Shown: positions 45,331 to 58,114, numbered from the stretch's first letter. The stretch is 64,000 nt of DNA from Trissonchulus latispiculum (GCA_030248195.1 JASAND010011394.1:1-64000), one strand, 5' to 3'. Program-made: numbers and translations. Notes: a model not told the origin generated them from the sequence alone.

Positions 45331-47906
45331 CTGAAACAAAAATGCAGAAAAAAATGGGTTTAAGAAGTTTAGGTTAAAAATTTTAACATTCAAGTATCAT
45401 GTAGAGTACAGACTCACTAGGAGTAAGCAACCGTTTTAGTTTTGTGGTTGGTTTGGGGCCTTTTCTGTAAAACAAATAACGTAGTTTAGTTCACTGTCAA
45501 CGAAAGAGTTACATAGTATCGGTAAAATTGTTAAGAGGTTAAGTGAGTAGGATCACCGTGATATGTCTTAAAGGTATTACTGAATTACGATTGACTGAAG
45601 ATTCAAGCCAGAATCGAAATAATTTTATGATAAAAGCATATGATAAAAGCAGTATTGTAATGTATATACAAATATAAAACAATCAAAAGCTGGAGAAAAT
45701 TGAAGATTTACTGCAAATTGCAAATTTCTAGTGCCATTCGCCCAAAATTTACCGTAAAATAGGTGTGAACAAAAGTGACTATTGACCCGCTCTGACCCGC
45801 GGGTACCCACTGACCTGAAAGTCGACCTGGTATCCGGGACCCACTTCTGGGATTACTATCAGGATTCAATAATGAATCGGAATTAAATCCAAGTGTGGAT
45901 CCTAGGTTCAAATCTGATGTCAAAGAATAAGATCGACTTCGAATTTCAGGCGCGGATTCGGGTTTATACGCTGATCCTGATCCTGATCCCGATTCTGGTT
46001 TTAGTCACCTCCCGCAAAATCTTACTCACCAAATGAAACTTTTCAAACGAAAGAAAGTACACCAACCACCTAAGATCGCAAATCTGGCCTGAGAAGGGGA
46101 TTCAACCCAGACAGATACACAGACACAATCCAACCATTACATATGGTAACAGATGTATTAAAAAATTCTGTTTCGCTTTTTTTTATTTTTTCCTCTATCG
46201 ATTTCATATGCTTACATTCCAATTTCTGGACAGTTTTGAGCTAAATCGTTGCACTGAATTCGTTTATTTTCAGTTCCTCGATCGCAGTCTTGTCTTTTTC
46301 TTCGCAAATGAAACAGCGGGCTCAGGGATATCTTCTTACGAAGCGAATCCTTACTCTAAAATAAAATCCAATGATAAATAGATTGCAAAATGAAGTCTAT
46401 TAAAAAGTCTCTAAAATGAAATTTAATGAAAAAATCTACGTAAACTATTAAATGTTCAATTGTCCAATTTTACTATTATGCAAAGTTAGTAAGCAATGCT
46501 TACAAATGAGTTGAAAGCGAGTGATTAATTATAAACAATAGAATCCTCTGTGTTTTCGTGAAATTATACTTGGCATGTTTAACATTGCATTACATTACAC
46601 TACAGCTTAGGCTAAACTGCACAAATCTGCACAAATTGTTTTGCATACCATCTGCACAGCAGCGGCGCTGTCCCGCACAGCTGAGCTTCGACCGGCCGGG
46701 CCGAACAGCTCCGCACTGCACACTTCCTGACCCTGAGAAGGGGCATTAACCCTCTGTAGACACTGAACTATGCCGCCCTGAAAGCGCTCTGCCATCGCCT
46801 GCCGGGACTGCAGCATCCCGGCCAGTTCGGCGCCGCAGAGCTCCTCCACGCGGGACAGCACCTGCGGATTGGCCGCTGTCCGGCAGGCCCGCTTCATGTT
46901 CTGCAGCTCTGAGAGGCACTCTTGAAACTGAACGCATTGGTTCTCCTGGGCGCATGTCATCTAAATATGAAAACAACATAGCAGAAATGAAATACAAATA
47001 TAAACTTGAACAAGATACAACTTATACGTAAAACGGAAACATAGGATATTATGTTCTCTCTGATCAGTATAAACTCTGTGAATAATAGCATCAAGAAAAT
47101 CAGAGGCACTGCGGCCCTACATGTGCTTGGGGGAGGGTGCGCTTTCATTCCCCCAGACCTGGAACTCTTCCCCAGAGGTGTGCCTTCCCGCCGCAATCCA
47201 GATTTTTCCGGGTTTTAGGACAAAATACCGGAAAAATCCTGTTTTTCGGCTGTCTACGGCTGCTGGTTCACTCCTCTACCCAAATTTCCCTCCTGCACAT
47301 GTGTGACTGCGACTGCACTCACATCTAGATCTCATTGTACGTGTGACACCGTGAGTCTGAGTTGTCAACCGGCATTGCAGGCAATGGGACTTTTGGCTTG
47401 AAGTTGGGTGATTCGATTCCTGTTGCGATCATTTTTCTTCACTTCCTTCATTCCTGATTACTGCCCGTGAGGCAACTTCCCATCTGGACAGTAAACGTGA
47501 GAGATTTAAACCGCTGTTACGTAAAGTCCACTTCCACTCAGCCTTAACTGTTAACGTTTAAGAAAATTTTGAATCTTTTACAGACACCTCACCCCAATGG
47601 GTATTCTGGTTAGGGATAATGCCGGACATATATGCATTTTCTAGAGGAAGGGAATACTGATGCCGATTAATTGCTATTGCAATTGACTTAGGTGTTCTTC
47701 ATGGTTATCAGAAAGTCCATTTACCGTATTAATTGCTCAGATCTTATAAAACAACTAGCGAAGACTTTATTTTGATTCTGAAACATAATAATTGGCATCT
47801 GTTCAAAACCGTTAAGATTGTATTTTAATTGCATTGCTACAACCACACTTACCACTAACAAGTTAGTGACACAAAAGCCCAAAACAGTAACTATGGCAGA
47901 TGTCAT
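45147..47906 (-). CDS. Secreted cysteine-rich protein with internal furin-like site, unidentified
   Basis: Four minus-strand exons (47906-47853, 46960-46649, 46355-46216, 45330-45147) join in phase to 229 residues. Exon 1 is almost only a signal-peptide core (MTSAIVTVLGFCVTNLLV), and cleavage after MTCA would leave Gln at the N-terminus. The mature chain then holds 12 cysteines. Six lie before and six after a basic block HLRRKRQDC, where R-R-K-R fits a proprotein-convertase site. The motif CGAE occurs in both halves (EELCGAELAG and DSCGAEAILEL), suggesting a duplicated module. The role is probably an extracellular or processed secretory protein; no family is recognised. It lies between the NWD2-like gene and the unidentified plus-strand gene, and is transcribed toward the former. 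Confidence 0.8.
46216..46355 (-). CDS. Cys-rich secreted protein, exon 3 (basic processing site)
   Basis: Bounded by attttag| and GGAAT|gtaagc, phase 0 in and phase 2 out. It encodes SLRKKISLSPLFHLRRKRQD and then CDRGTENKRIQCNDLAQNC. It carries the R-R-K-R motif and three cysteines. Confidence 0.75.
46649..46960 (-). CDS. Cys-rich secreted protein, exon 2 (first six-cysteine half)
   Basis: Bounded by atatttag| and CAGATG|gtatgc; 104 codons, phase 0 both sides. It begins MTCAQENQCVQFQECLSELQ. After the predicted cleavage the cysteine spacing is C-5-C-10-C-15-C-24-C-13-C. The exon is distinctly GC-rich. Confidence 0.85.
47853..47906 (-). CDS. Cys-rich secreted protein, exon 1 (signal peptide)
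   Basis: ATG at 47906-47904, 18 codons, then GTG|gtaagt. It encodes MTSAIVTVLGFCVTNLLV, a hydrophobic signal-peptide core. Phase 0 fits exon 2 exactly. Confidence 0.75.
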
Positions 47907-49351
47907 GGCTGGGGATTCGAAAAGTGAAACTTCGATTGAGGAACTGTAGCATCTACTTTTACAGTAAACTGTAAACTGTAAACGGAAAAGATTATATTTT
48001 ATCTTGGCCCTCCTAGACTACTCAGCTTTGCGGAGGTTTTCTTGAAATTAGCACAGAGAATGTGGGAGTTATGCCCAAGTTTCACTATTTAGTTAGTGCA
48101 GGAAAAAGTTTATAACAACTTTATAATCATAACACTGTTTCGTAACAAACCCCCTGCGGTTATTAGATTGGGGGAGACATAATAACAGGTTTACAACGAA
48201 TTGTCTGTGAACAAGTGCACGCGTCCTTCAAGCGACTTAGTCAGCGCTCAAGTTCTTTTTAGAGTTTTAAAATTAATTAATTTAAACTACCGAGGTGTCG
48301 ACAAGACAAAGACATAGCAACAAGTTGTGTCTAATTGTCATGTAGGCGAAAGATTTAAGAAATATGGGAAAAAGCTTAAATATATTAGCTGAATCAGTAA
48401 TTCTTAACTAATTAATAAATATTACAAAAATTGCAGCAAAAATACGACAGTTGGTGTTCCTTACCTTAGTTCACATCAATTTCTTTGACTGTGTTTAATT
48501 TTATTTTATCTTCCTTTATTTGTTTATTTATTTCTTTATTTATCTATTTATCAAGTACCACAAAGTGTTGGCTTTTGTTTTTAGCTGACGATGATGTTTC
48601 AATGGTTTAATTTTCGGTATGATTTCATGAAATTGAAGAATCTTTGTTACTTTATTTTGGAAAAATTTCACTACAGTCACAATCTAATTTAACCAGAATC
48701 CCCATCTCTAAAGATAAACACCATATGGCAAACGAAGCTCCGGACTTTAGGTTAAGGCTGTAGGTAGGTAGGTATAGGTTAAGGCTATCTAGGTATTAAC
48801 ATTACTATAAAGATCAACGTCTAAAGTTGCCTTATTTCTATCTTCAGCTAAGATAGGACCACCTCAGACCGCTTTTGGCTTACGCTTAGATGCTGTTTAA
48901 ATCCTGATTTAAAATTAATTTTGCCTACTTGCTATAGTAGCTGAATCTGAATAATTTCTTATGTTATTTGGTGAACAATCAAAATATTGCTTCTATTGCT
49001 TATCAACCATTAACATTATCTTTCCTGAGAGTAAACAAAGGGAGGGGGTTGTCCCTAAAATATTGGCATGTATATTGGGGGTAGTGTGGTCCCCCGTCAG
49101 ATCGCCTTCCCGAAAACCGCTTATTTTTGGTAATTTTGGTAAAATTTTTCAAGAAAGGTCTAACTTTTCGGCTTGTTAATTTATCTCCATCCAACCGTGA
49201 ACCATATGTTACGCAAGTGTTGATTCGATTCCTTGTTCAAGAGTTACGCTATAAAATATTCGTATGCAAATACTAGCATGCAACTAATTTATTCCTTATT
49301 AGTATTAATTATTAATTAAGTATTTATTAATCCGAAAATTCCAACTTCCAG
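47907..49351. other. Intergenic, upstream of Cys-rich gene
   Basis: AT-rich with no ORF of interest and no recognised repeat besides a TTTA-like patch near 48515-48555. It should contain the promoter of the minus-strand gene, but no motif stands out. Confidence 0.5.
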
Positions 49352-49433
49352 GGATATTTTGTTTCCAAAGCTACAGATGTTTTTCAAGTCAGATCCAAGT
49401 CTTCAAAAGCAGACATCAGCACCAGCAGAAAAC
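49352..49433 (+). CDS. Possible exon, unidentified gene
   Basis: Bounded by acttccag| and AAAAC|gtatgt. In the first frame it reads GYFVSKATDVFQVRSKSSKA and DISTSRK, rich in Ser and Lys. It leaves phase 1 and does not connect directly to the next candidate at 55508. It may be the start region of the downstream plus-strand gene; no family is recognised. Confidence 0.4.
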
Positions 49434-50734
49434 GTATGTCTCTCTTAAAAGTTAGCAGCAGCAAAGCGTCACGTCCATTTTTTGAAATTTTGAAATTCTC
49501 TTATTTTCAAATTTCACGCTATCTCAAGGATTAGACGGCTTACGCGTGTCGTAAAGCCGTGAAGCCTTCAATAATCTGAGAGCCGTTGGAGAGGATTTTG
49601 TAAACGGAGTGACCCAAGTCTAGTTTGTTTACAAAACAATTCACTCTGAGGATTATCCACTTTTCCCGGCTTAATTTACTAGGAGAAGGAAAATATTTAG
49701 ATTCTCCTACAGCTCACATTCACTTAAAGTGGCCCCCCAACAAACGAAGCCGAAACTGCTCAACTATCGTGTCGTGTCTTTGTTCGTGTGTTGGTTGACG
49801 TTAAGTTGGGCGTTGAAGACTTTAAACCTCCACACTTTGTCGGCTTAATGCTTAACTGTTCTTGTTTCTGCAACTCATATGTTAATTACCGTCATACTGC
49901 TTTAGTCGGCTGTTTGCTTATTTTTAACGGTTGATTTTATAGTTCAAATTCAAATTTAAACTAAGGTTTATTTTGCGGTTTATTTTTGATGTTTTTAATA
50001 TTTATTTAATTGCTAGTACATGCTATTATAGTTTCCATTGGTAATACTATTGTTAAGCTTAGATTTAGTTTGAAGCGTTTAGCTTCCCGTTTTTGGTACA
50101 ATCGAAGCTATTTACAATTGCTGGCATATACATTATTGCTCTTTTGTTTTTTGTGCAAAAAGATTAAAAGGAAGGAAAAAAGGAATTTGAAAATTGTCCA
50201 AGCTTTCTGTCTCTGTTCGTACAATATTGTTGTCATCAAAGTTCTGAAAGTTACATAACTTTGTGCCTGAATCTTTAATTCAAATCGGACACCGTCGTCT
50301 TCTGAACGATTTGCGGGAAGAAATAGCAAATTAAATACGACATTAAGTCAAACTTAATCTGTCACTGTTACGTAATGCAGGGTCAACTTATGAACTTCAA
50401 AATTTCCAACATTAACTTTATAATGATACCAAACTGTAACTTAGGCGATTTCTAACTCTTAAACACCGTTTTGTCGCCCAACTTGAGAGTGAAGTGCATC
50501 CACTTTTTCTTCGCAATTTATTGCGGACCCGAAACAACTAAACTGAAGTTATATTTTAATTAATGTTTAAAATTGTCTTTTACAAAGGACCTGCAAAGAT
50601 TTCTAGTTGTCTCCGTCCAGATCTTTTGCAAAGATTATTACATAGTGACATTAAACGTATTAAGGATTAAAATAAATTTTGCAGCTTTGATAACTCTTTC
50701 TCAACGACGCTTTCGTGCCAGCCTATGTACCGTA

Positions 50735-51141
50735 TTTTGGACGCAAACTGAAACTGAAACTATATTGGGTAAAAGACTGAAACTCGGACTGAAACTAGTT
50801 TCTGTCTTTCCTTAAATCTTGACATTTTTAAGGTTTTGAGCTTCGATTCTGTTAACATTGCTGTAAGAGAGGCTGAATAAACATTAAATTGTGCTTTATA
50901 GAGAGCTGGAAACTGGAAGAGAGCTGGAAACCGTTGTTTTTAAAGCGAACTGAAACTGAAACTGAAACTCCGACTGAAACTAAAACTGAAACTGAAATTA
51001 TTTTATGTTGCCGACTGAAACTTAAACTGAAACTGAAAATATTTCGGTCCGCCGACTGAAACTGAAACTGAAATTATTTCGAACCACCGACTGAAACTGA
51101 AACTGGAACTGAAACTAAAATCGGCTACTGAAACAACACTA
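50735..51141. repeat. ACTGAA hexamer arrays with a hAT-like right end
   Basis: Runs of ACTGAA occur at about 50745-50805 and 50945-51125, separated by AT-rich sequence. The right border reads CTACTGAAACAACACTA, whose complement begins TAGTGTTG like the end of the element at 15011. No left end is seen, so this may be a 5'-truncated member of the array-type hAT group. Confidence 0.5.
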
Positions 51142-51302
51142 TTTCTCAGCAGTTTCGCTTCTATTTGCGGTAGTCGCCAATAAAACGTTTTTGATCAGTT
51201 TCGGTCTTGCTAGCTTTCAGTTATCATTTTAATCACTCAAATCAAGCAATCTATATTTACAAACTATTGTAAATTCAGTGCGAACTCCTTCTAGATAATA
51301 AA

Positions 51303-51385
51303 CCACGGTAGCTCAGTTGGCAGAGCGACGGAGCGTTAGTCAAGATCTCCTATGTTCAAATCTCACCCCAGTCCCGAATTTTTTG
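51303..51385 (+). repeat. tRNA-like SINE head
   Basis: CGGTAGCTCAGTTGGCAGAG is a perfect tRNA A-box/D-arm, but the anticodon and T stems (TATGTTCAAATCTCACC) do not pair. Rated a SINE or pseudogene. Confidence 0.55.
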
Positions 51386-53957
51386 AGTCCTGTGCGGTGT
51401 GGTTAATGCAACACTTAATGCAACGCATTTTTTAACTAGTCGTACAATAAAGTACCGGTACAATAAAGCAATTATCAGTCAATTTAGGCCAGACCTAACC
51501 TGCAACTGATAGAATGCTTTACTAAAAGGCGAAAGTTCATCTTATGCTTTTCTTTAGCACAATCCTAATCAGCTACCGCATTCCGATGCCCACATGAATG
51601 CTGTGTCATAAAGTAGTTTTATCATAATGTTGTTGTTAACCTTTTATTGCCACCGTTTCAGAAAAAAGATTTCTGCTTCTCAAGTTGCATAATCTGTTTT
51701 TGTGCTACTGTTCCCAAGATTCGCTGGTTTTTTATGGGCTGATTCTGGAATAAGCCAGTCATGTTTGATGAATACTGGGATAGGTAAGTAAAAGCTTTCT
51801 GTAAAGGTTCGTTTGTGACAAAAAATAAACGTATCATTTCTGCTTGTTATTTTATAAGATATATAGTATAATCCAAATATAATACAATATAATATAGTAT
51901 AAGATAAATTAATGGTTGTCCTAATCTAGTAATTTTGTTCACATATTTGCATTTGTCTCTGGATTTATGCGGTTTCGAGTTTGCGAAACATTAGGAGAAA
52001 TTTTCCTTTCGTAGTTTGTACCTTGCTCCAGTTATTTTTAAAAATTAAAAAATTTTAAAATTTTCAAAATTTTAGAGTGGCTCAGCTAGCAGAACTTTCG
52101 AACGAGAAATAAGGTATAAGTTCGTATTCCGCCACAGGCATAATTTTTCTTAAGTTTCCAAAAATAATTGTTTTAGTGGTCAATAATTTTAGTTTGTGGT
52201 TTGCAAAAAACTGGTTAGCACGAAACATTAGCAGTCTCATTAGCAGTAAGAAGAGTACAATGGTAGAGCAAACCATCGTTCTCAGTGAGCTGTTTTTGCG
52301 TCAGCGAAACGAAGTTTAGCCGGTTTTTCTGCAACTCAAGTGTCTCCTGTATTGCAGAAAAAGACTGTTAAGCGGATTTAAGCCACAAAAATTGGACAAT
52401 ACTTTTTAACTGTCAATGTCATTGCAAGGTACAATGTGAAAGTACACAAAAGCTTTAACAGTTTTTTAGTCCGTTGGTGGTTTTTTGGGAAATTTGAAGA
52501 TTTTATATATTCTCTGTGTTTCAAGTACCTGCAGGACTATTACGGGTTATTATGGACTGCAGCGATACTGATATGAGTATTGAAGAATGGCAGCTTCTTA
52601 TTTAGTAAGAAAAATATTGGAAATTTTCAATGTTGCAAGAAGAATTCGCTGCTTGAGTGTGAAATTTCACACTTAAGCTCTGAACTAAATTGCTTATTTT
52701 CTATCTACATCTGTTAAATCCTTTAAAACTAGTAAAATCCGTTCATTTTGTTACCTCGGCAAGCTTTTGGTTCAATAGGTTCCATTTGGATTCGAATACA
52801 CAAAATTTAAAGTTCATGTTTTTAACCTTAAAATTATATACCTTACTTATGTACCAACCTTTCTGCCAATTTTTGCATGGTGAATTAAGAATTCTTAAGG
52901 TGTAAAAGGGCATTAATCAGTGGATAAGTCATGATTTGAGTGGTCCGTCAACAGTATGTAACGAGTTGAGATGAACTGGAAAAGCGGTGAAATATTTTCA
53001 TAATTAACAAGTAGGCCCCAAAAGGGGCAATATTCCTTTGCAGACCTTTTATTATTCGATTTAGAAATTTGCCTTTGTTACAATTTAACATAAACGTTTT
53101 AAGCTTCTGGTATTGTATAATTTCGCTTGACTTCCTTTGCACCTTTGCATTTTTTCGGCTTCGTACTACAATTGACCTCTGAAATACCCTACCGAACTTT
53201 TGTAACTGCACAACAGGCTGGACTTTCCTTTCTCAGTATAAAAGTAACACGTTAAAATAGCGCAAAGTAACGAGAACAACACTTGGCTTAACATTAAAAC
53301 ATAAAAACCAAATACGTTTAGACAAACAAATCATTTGTTTTAGGTACTAACTTTTTCATCACTTGTCATCATTGAACTCAATTTAATCTGGCAGATTCCG
53401 CATAAACATCAGAAATCAGTGAGAGCAACTCTGTTACCCAAGCATGCATGCCTAACCGAACTGGCAAAGTCCAGTGCAATTTCCTAATGCACCTAACATA
53501 TGCGTTGCTCCCAAGCAACGCTGGTGCTCAAACATTTGCAACCGTGTTGATTGCTGACAGCCAAGACTGCGAGAAGACTGTCAGTTCTGCTGCTTAAATA
53601 GTTTCGAAACCTAATTTGCATAATCTGAACAAAAAAATCAGACCTAAGCTAGCCCTGTGTTGAAGATAAGGCTTCTGAATGGAGAAATGACTCACACTGC
53701 ACTAAACATATAAGTTTCCATTTTATACATTCCTGCTCCAGCAGGAATAAAAATTTCATATTAATTGAAAAATTCAGAAAAAAGTTATCTAATTTTTCTA
53801 CTGTTTTCACCAACTTCCAGCAAACAACCAAACAAACGGAAGCGTGCAATGAACCCCCACCTTCTGGGTAATACAATTCGATTAAGTTCAGAAACTAGAA
53901 TTTCTATGCCGAGAATGCGGTTTCCCACCGAACGGAATAACTACGGAAACTGTAGAC

Positions 53958-55140
53958 TAGAGATGAGGATTTTGGCTCGCGGCTCGGCTCGGCTCGGCTC
54001 GGCTCGGCTCGGCTCGCGAGCCGAGCCGAGCCGGCAACAATTTTTCCCGAGCCGAGCCGAGCCGAGCCGGAGAATTGAAACTCCGAGCCGAGCCGAGCCG
54101 AGCCGACCCTATTGAAAAATTTTAAGTTCACTGTAATTACTTGTGAATTTGTTCAAACAAAATAGCCAACAAATTCTGTTTTCAACTTTGTCGTCTAATT
54201 TTCCGTTTTCCTTGTCTTTATTTATATCTTACTTCCACGCCAACTTAGTTTAAACGTTAGGCTGTGCTTGAAGTAAACTTATGTATGGTGTAGTTAGAAA
54301 GAAACATTTTGACTTAACTATTTCAACGTGTCATATTTGGTAAATATTACAATTAAAATTAGCATTGTCTTACTACTGCGGCTTTGGGTTTTTGTAGTAA
54401 TTTATTACATAGCAGAAAAGGTTGTTAAACTTCTGATTATTTACCAGAAATACTTACTATTAATTTAGAGTTTAAAATTACTTTGCGTAATTACAATTGA
54501 CTACGATTATGGCTACGATCGGCAGAGAGCAATTAGAGGATTTGAAATTTTTTAAAATTTAAAAATAATTCAAAAGAAATCTGAGTTTTATTGTTGAGTT
54601 CTCAAGCATTTTGCAATTTATCAGATTATGCCTTTTCTAAAGACTGCGGAAAACAAAAAGTTTATTTCTGATTTTTTCGGCGTTTATCCATGGCTCCTTT
54701 CCATATTGTATACATAGAATAAAATAATAAATTTTATGCAAAACAAGCATGAATGGGTGCCCGCCCACTATCGTAGAATATATATACATTTGCCAAATAT
54801 CAATATAATTAAACCTTATAATCGTGGACTCTACAGCTCGCAGTGTCTCGGCAATAATGGAATTTTGGTGATTCACACTGATACACAAAAGCTAGGCAGC
54901 TATTTTCAGGCCTTTTGTTTAAGACAACGTAGAAAATCCACAATTCAGTGCAATAGGTCAAATTTCAAATTTCAAGCTTGGCGAGCCGAGCCGAGCCGAG
55001 CCGACCCACTTTCAATATTCTTCCGAGCCGAGCCGAGCCGAGCCGGGTATGCCCGCGAGCCGAGCCGAGCCGAGCCGACCAGATTTTCTCCCGAGCCGAG
55101 CCGAGCCGAGCCGGAAAATCTCGGCTCGTCCTCATCTCTA
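53958..55140. mobile_element. hAT MITE with GGCTC/GAGCC arrays, perfect 8-bp TSD
   Basis: The ends are TAGAGATGAGG and its complement, nearly the same as those of the element at 19940. The 8-bp duplication CTGTAGAC occurs at 53950-53957 and 55141-55148. Pentamer arrays (GGCTC or GAGCC) occupy about 53975-54110 and 54980-55132, with nearly 900 bp of AT-rich core. No transposase is seen. Confidence 0.92.
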
Positions 55141-55507
55141 CTGTAGACAACGATTTTGCTTCCAGTGAAAATTGCCGCTTGTAGAATCTCATGCGAAACA
55201 CCAAAGTGCAAGGCTTATGTTGTTTGTTAGTTGAACTTATTTACCACGAAAAACTCCGTTTAGCGATGTAATGTCGTTTTTCGTCGCGAAATTGAAATTT
55301 TATTGGCCGTTTGATTCTCCATAAATCGCATAAAAAGACGGTCTCTAAACTGTTTACTTGATGACCGTTTAATCCTGAAATCTTCTCAGCACGAGACAAG
55401 ACTTCACCAGCCCTTTTCTTCAGAAAATTTTTAATGTCAACAATTTTTTCTCTTTTTCCCTGCCACTAATCTGCTTTCATTTCTGCTCTAATCTGCTCTG
55501 ATTTCAG

Positions 55508-55654
55508 CTTAGAAGAGAAGGAAAATCCCAGGATGAAAGTTGATGATGACAACTATTTGCTGCTTCATCCCCATCCGCTCTGGTTGGATCAGAAATCGGC
55601 CACAGTGGGACCTAGCTATCTGCCAAAATTCCAGCGACAATTCCTACCTACAGG
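55508..55654 (+). CDS. Possible exon, unidentified gene
   Basis: Follows gatttcag. The open frame reads LEEKENPRMKVDDDNYLLLH and PHPLWLDQKSATVGPSYLPK. The only nearby donor is a weak ACAGG|gtttgt, so the right border is uncertain. The composition is coding-like against AT-rich surroundings. It needs an incoming phase of 2. Confidence 0.5.
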
Positions 55655-55795
55655 GTTTGTTCTTAGCTGCATTAATTAACAGGAATAAGTTAAGCTACAT
55701 TGGCATCGGAATTGGCTGCTGGCTGATTGGCTGAAAACCCGTCCCTGAATTTACAGCTGACCAAGGTTTTGGTAGTGAAGTTGTAGTGTAGTTTT

Positions 55796-56948
55796 TTTCA
55801 TATATTTTGGAGTCCCAACGGGTCCTCAAAACAAGACAAGAGCGGTTTGCGTAATATTGTTTCTATCGTGCTGTAGAGCCTTTCAAAGGTGACCTCGACA
55901 TGTGTTAAACATAGGAAAATGAAAAAGTAAGGTTAAAAAGTTTGTGGCAGAAACATTTTTCGCTGTATGCAAGATACAGTGCTGCAACCTTGTTGTACAT
56001 GTTAAGGACATATCAGAGAGTGCAAATAACCCTTCTGGAACAATTCTGTTGAGTGTCGGATTTTTGGCGATTTTTCAAAGTCAAAATTTTGTAAAATGCT
56101 TTTTGTACCACGAAAAACAGGGCCAACGAAACATTTTCGCCTCTCCTGCGCGAATGGCAAAAGCTACAGAAATCGCTTATAGATAGTTGCACTCTACGCA
56201 TATACAGAATTCTTATGACAGTATTTTCAAATTTCTACCATTTGTAATGCTCTCAAAAAACGTGCCACAAAATGGTCTAATTTTGCCCAAAATCAGCATT
56301 TTGCACAATTTTCACGATTTTTTAGCAATTTCTCACTGCTTACCAACTCGAAAGTCACCAAAATTGGCACATAAAACTCTCATTGCCTGCCTGACATTAT
56401 GGTAAAGGCAAATGCTTCAAGGTAGAACTTTTCTGTCGTGTCGGCTCCTTTGATCTCTTATAGGTCACAAAAGTCAATTTTTGAAATTTCCAAAATATAG
56501 ACAATTTGGGTATCATTCGATAGCTACTGATGAGCTGAACAACTTTTCTAATAGAACCATGTGTCCGAAATGTAGTATCTGAAAGTTAGAGCAAGTTAAA
56601 GTTTGAGGGCACAGTTGGCTGAAAAAGGCTCAGTTCACAATTGAAGAATGTGAACGACTGGATGGATATTCCGGAGTCGTTTTAGCACTAAAATATAAGC
56701 CAACCCACACAATTAATTTGCCATATTAGTTGACCCAAATTTCGCTACCGTTCTGTCTCAACATGACCTTGGAGGGCAAATCACAGTGATTTTCAAGTTC
56801 TCCAACTTTATAGCTGAATATCTCTGTCACTGTTTGGTTTCGAACTCTAGTGTTTTGTCTTGTTTTTGAGAACATATGTACCTATATTGTGTGTAAAAAT
56901 GAGCGAAATCCGTGACTATCGATTTTGACCCAAAGCGACCCCCCCCCC
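55796..56948. mobile_element. TTAA-flanked family, left-truncated copy
   Basis: Follows the 30969 element in the same orientation from its CATATTTTG..GTCCTCAAAACAAGAC block and ends AAAGCGACCCCC.. then TTAA at 56949-56952. The terminal left part is missing. Confidence 0.7.
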
Positions 56949-56979
56949 TTAAGTGGAAATGTGTTTTGAAAATAAAATT

Positions 56980-57140
56980 TCTCTCCTGTTTCGGATCAAG
57001 GCTTTGCCTTAGTGACCGCAGGAAGGCGTTTTTCATTATTTCTTTATGAATAATGCTTGCATCCTTCGTTCCACCTGCTAGCCCGCGTTTACCTCATTTT
57101 GTTGATGAAAATAAAATTTGAAATTGAAATTGAAATTATT
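56980..57140 (+). mobile_element. LINE-like 3' tail with TTGAAA-type end
   Basis: A second copy of the 23165 sequence, ending in AAAATAAAATTTGAAATTGA and a short run of TTGAAA units, a usual 3' end for CR1/RTE-type LINEs. The clade is not resolved. Confidence 0.6.
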
Positions 57141-58114
57141 AGCGTTTTGATTTCATACAAGTGTGTCATTCGAAGCAAGAAGCAAACAAGCTCGAAAAGT
57201 AAATGAAAAGTTGCTTGCTGGAAGCTAATACACCAAGTTTTCTACACTAATTCACAAGCAGAAGCGCCGAAATTGCTCACTTATTATGAGTTATCGTTAA
57301 ATTAGTATATTTGGAAGTGTTAATAGCTATTACTCAACAAAATCTAAACATGTACTTTATTGTAACACTTTGTTCTGCGTAGAAGGTGGGTAGACTTTGT
57401 ATTCTTATTTCCTTTTCTTTGATATACTGAACTGAACAAAGCTAAGCACAAACCTGTTGAAAATCAAGAACCTATTGAAAACTTTTCTGGCAGCTTTTTG
57501 GCTCATTTGACTTCCATTCTGCTTTCTCAGAGAAATGGGAGAAGATTAAGAGAAAAGTCTTTCGAAAATTTGAATAACTTTATCATAACATTCCCTGAAT
57601 GAGGAAGCTTTAATTTTTTGGAAGTCTGAAGCTTTGAAACAAGTCCAACTTTTTGAAGCAAACATGACGTGGACTTCAAAACCTTCAGTTTAAGAAAAAT
57701 ATCTGAATTTCTAATTTAATTTCTAATTTTGAATTAAATTTTATAGTTATAAAATGCATAAAGTGTTGTTTTATACGATTACGACAGGATATCTTATTTT
57801 TATGATTGATATAATTTTGGTAATGTTTACTAAATATTTAATGTTTGTTTTTTGAAAATTTGACAAATTTGGAGTCTTTCTAATTTAGAAAATTTCTAAA
57901 ATTTAGTTTTTCTATTTTAGAAAATTTGATGAAGTAAGGAAATTTAGATATCAAGACCGTTTGTAACCTTTCTTATCTCCTTGGTTTCTATGGAGCCTTG
58001 AGATGACTAAAGGGCAACCTGAACAAATCTATTTGTCAAAATTCATGTCTACTACAATCTGATTTTGAGTCTCAGCTTTTATTTATGACTCAGTTTTTAT
58101 TTCCTCCCCGTTAG

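Larger units (their letters stand above)
49434..53949. other. Noncoding stretch between candidate exons
   Basis: AT-rich. It contains the ACTGAA arrays at 50735 and the SINE head at 51303. Short ORFs show no codon-like composition. Nothing else recognised. Confidence 0.5.

Noticed and set aside
51303..51385. Functional tRNA gene
   Set aside because: A perfect D-arm but no pairing of anticodon and T stems; better explained as a SINE head.
53765..55211. ORFs rich in Arg-Ala-Glu-Pro-Ser or Gly-Ser-Ala-Arg-Leu
   Set aside because: They arise from GGCTC/GAGCC pentamer arrays of the hAT element.
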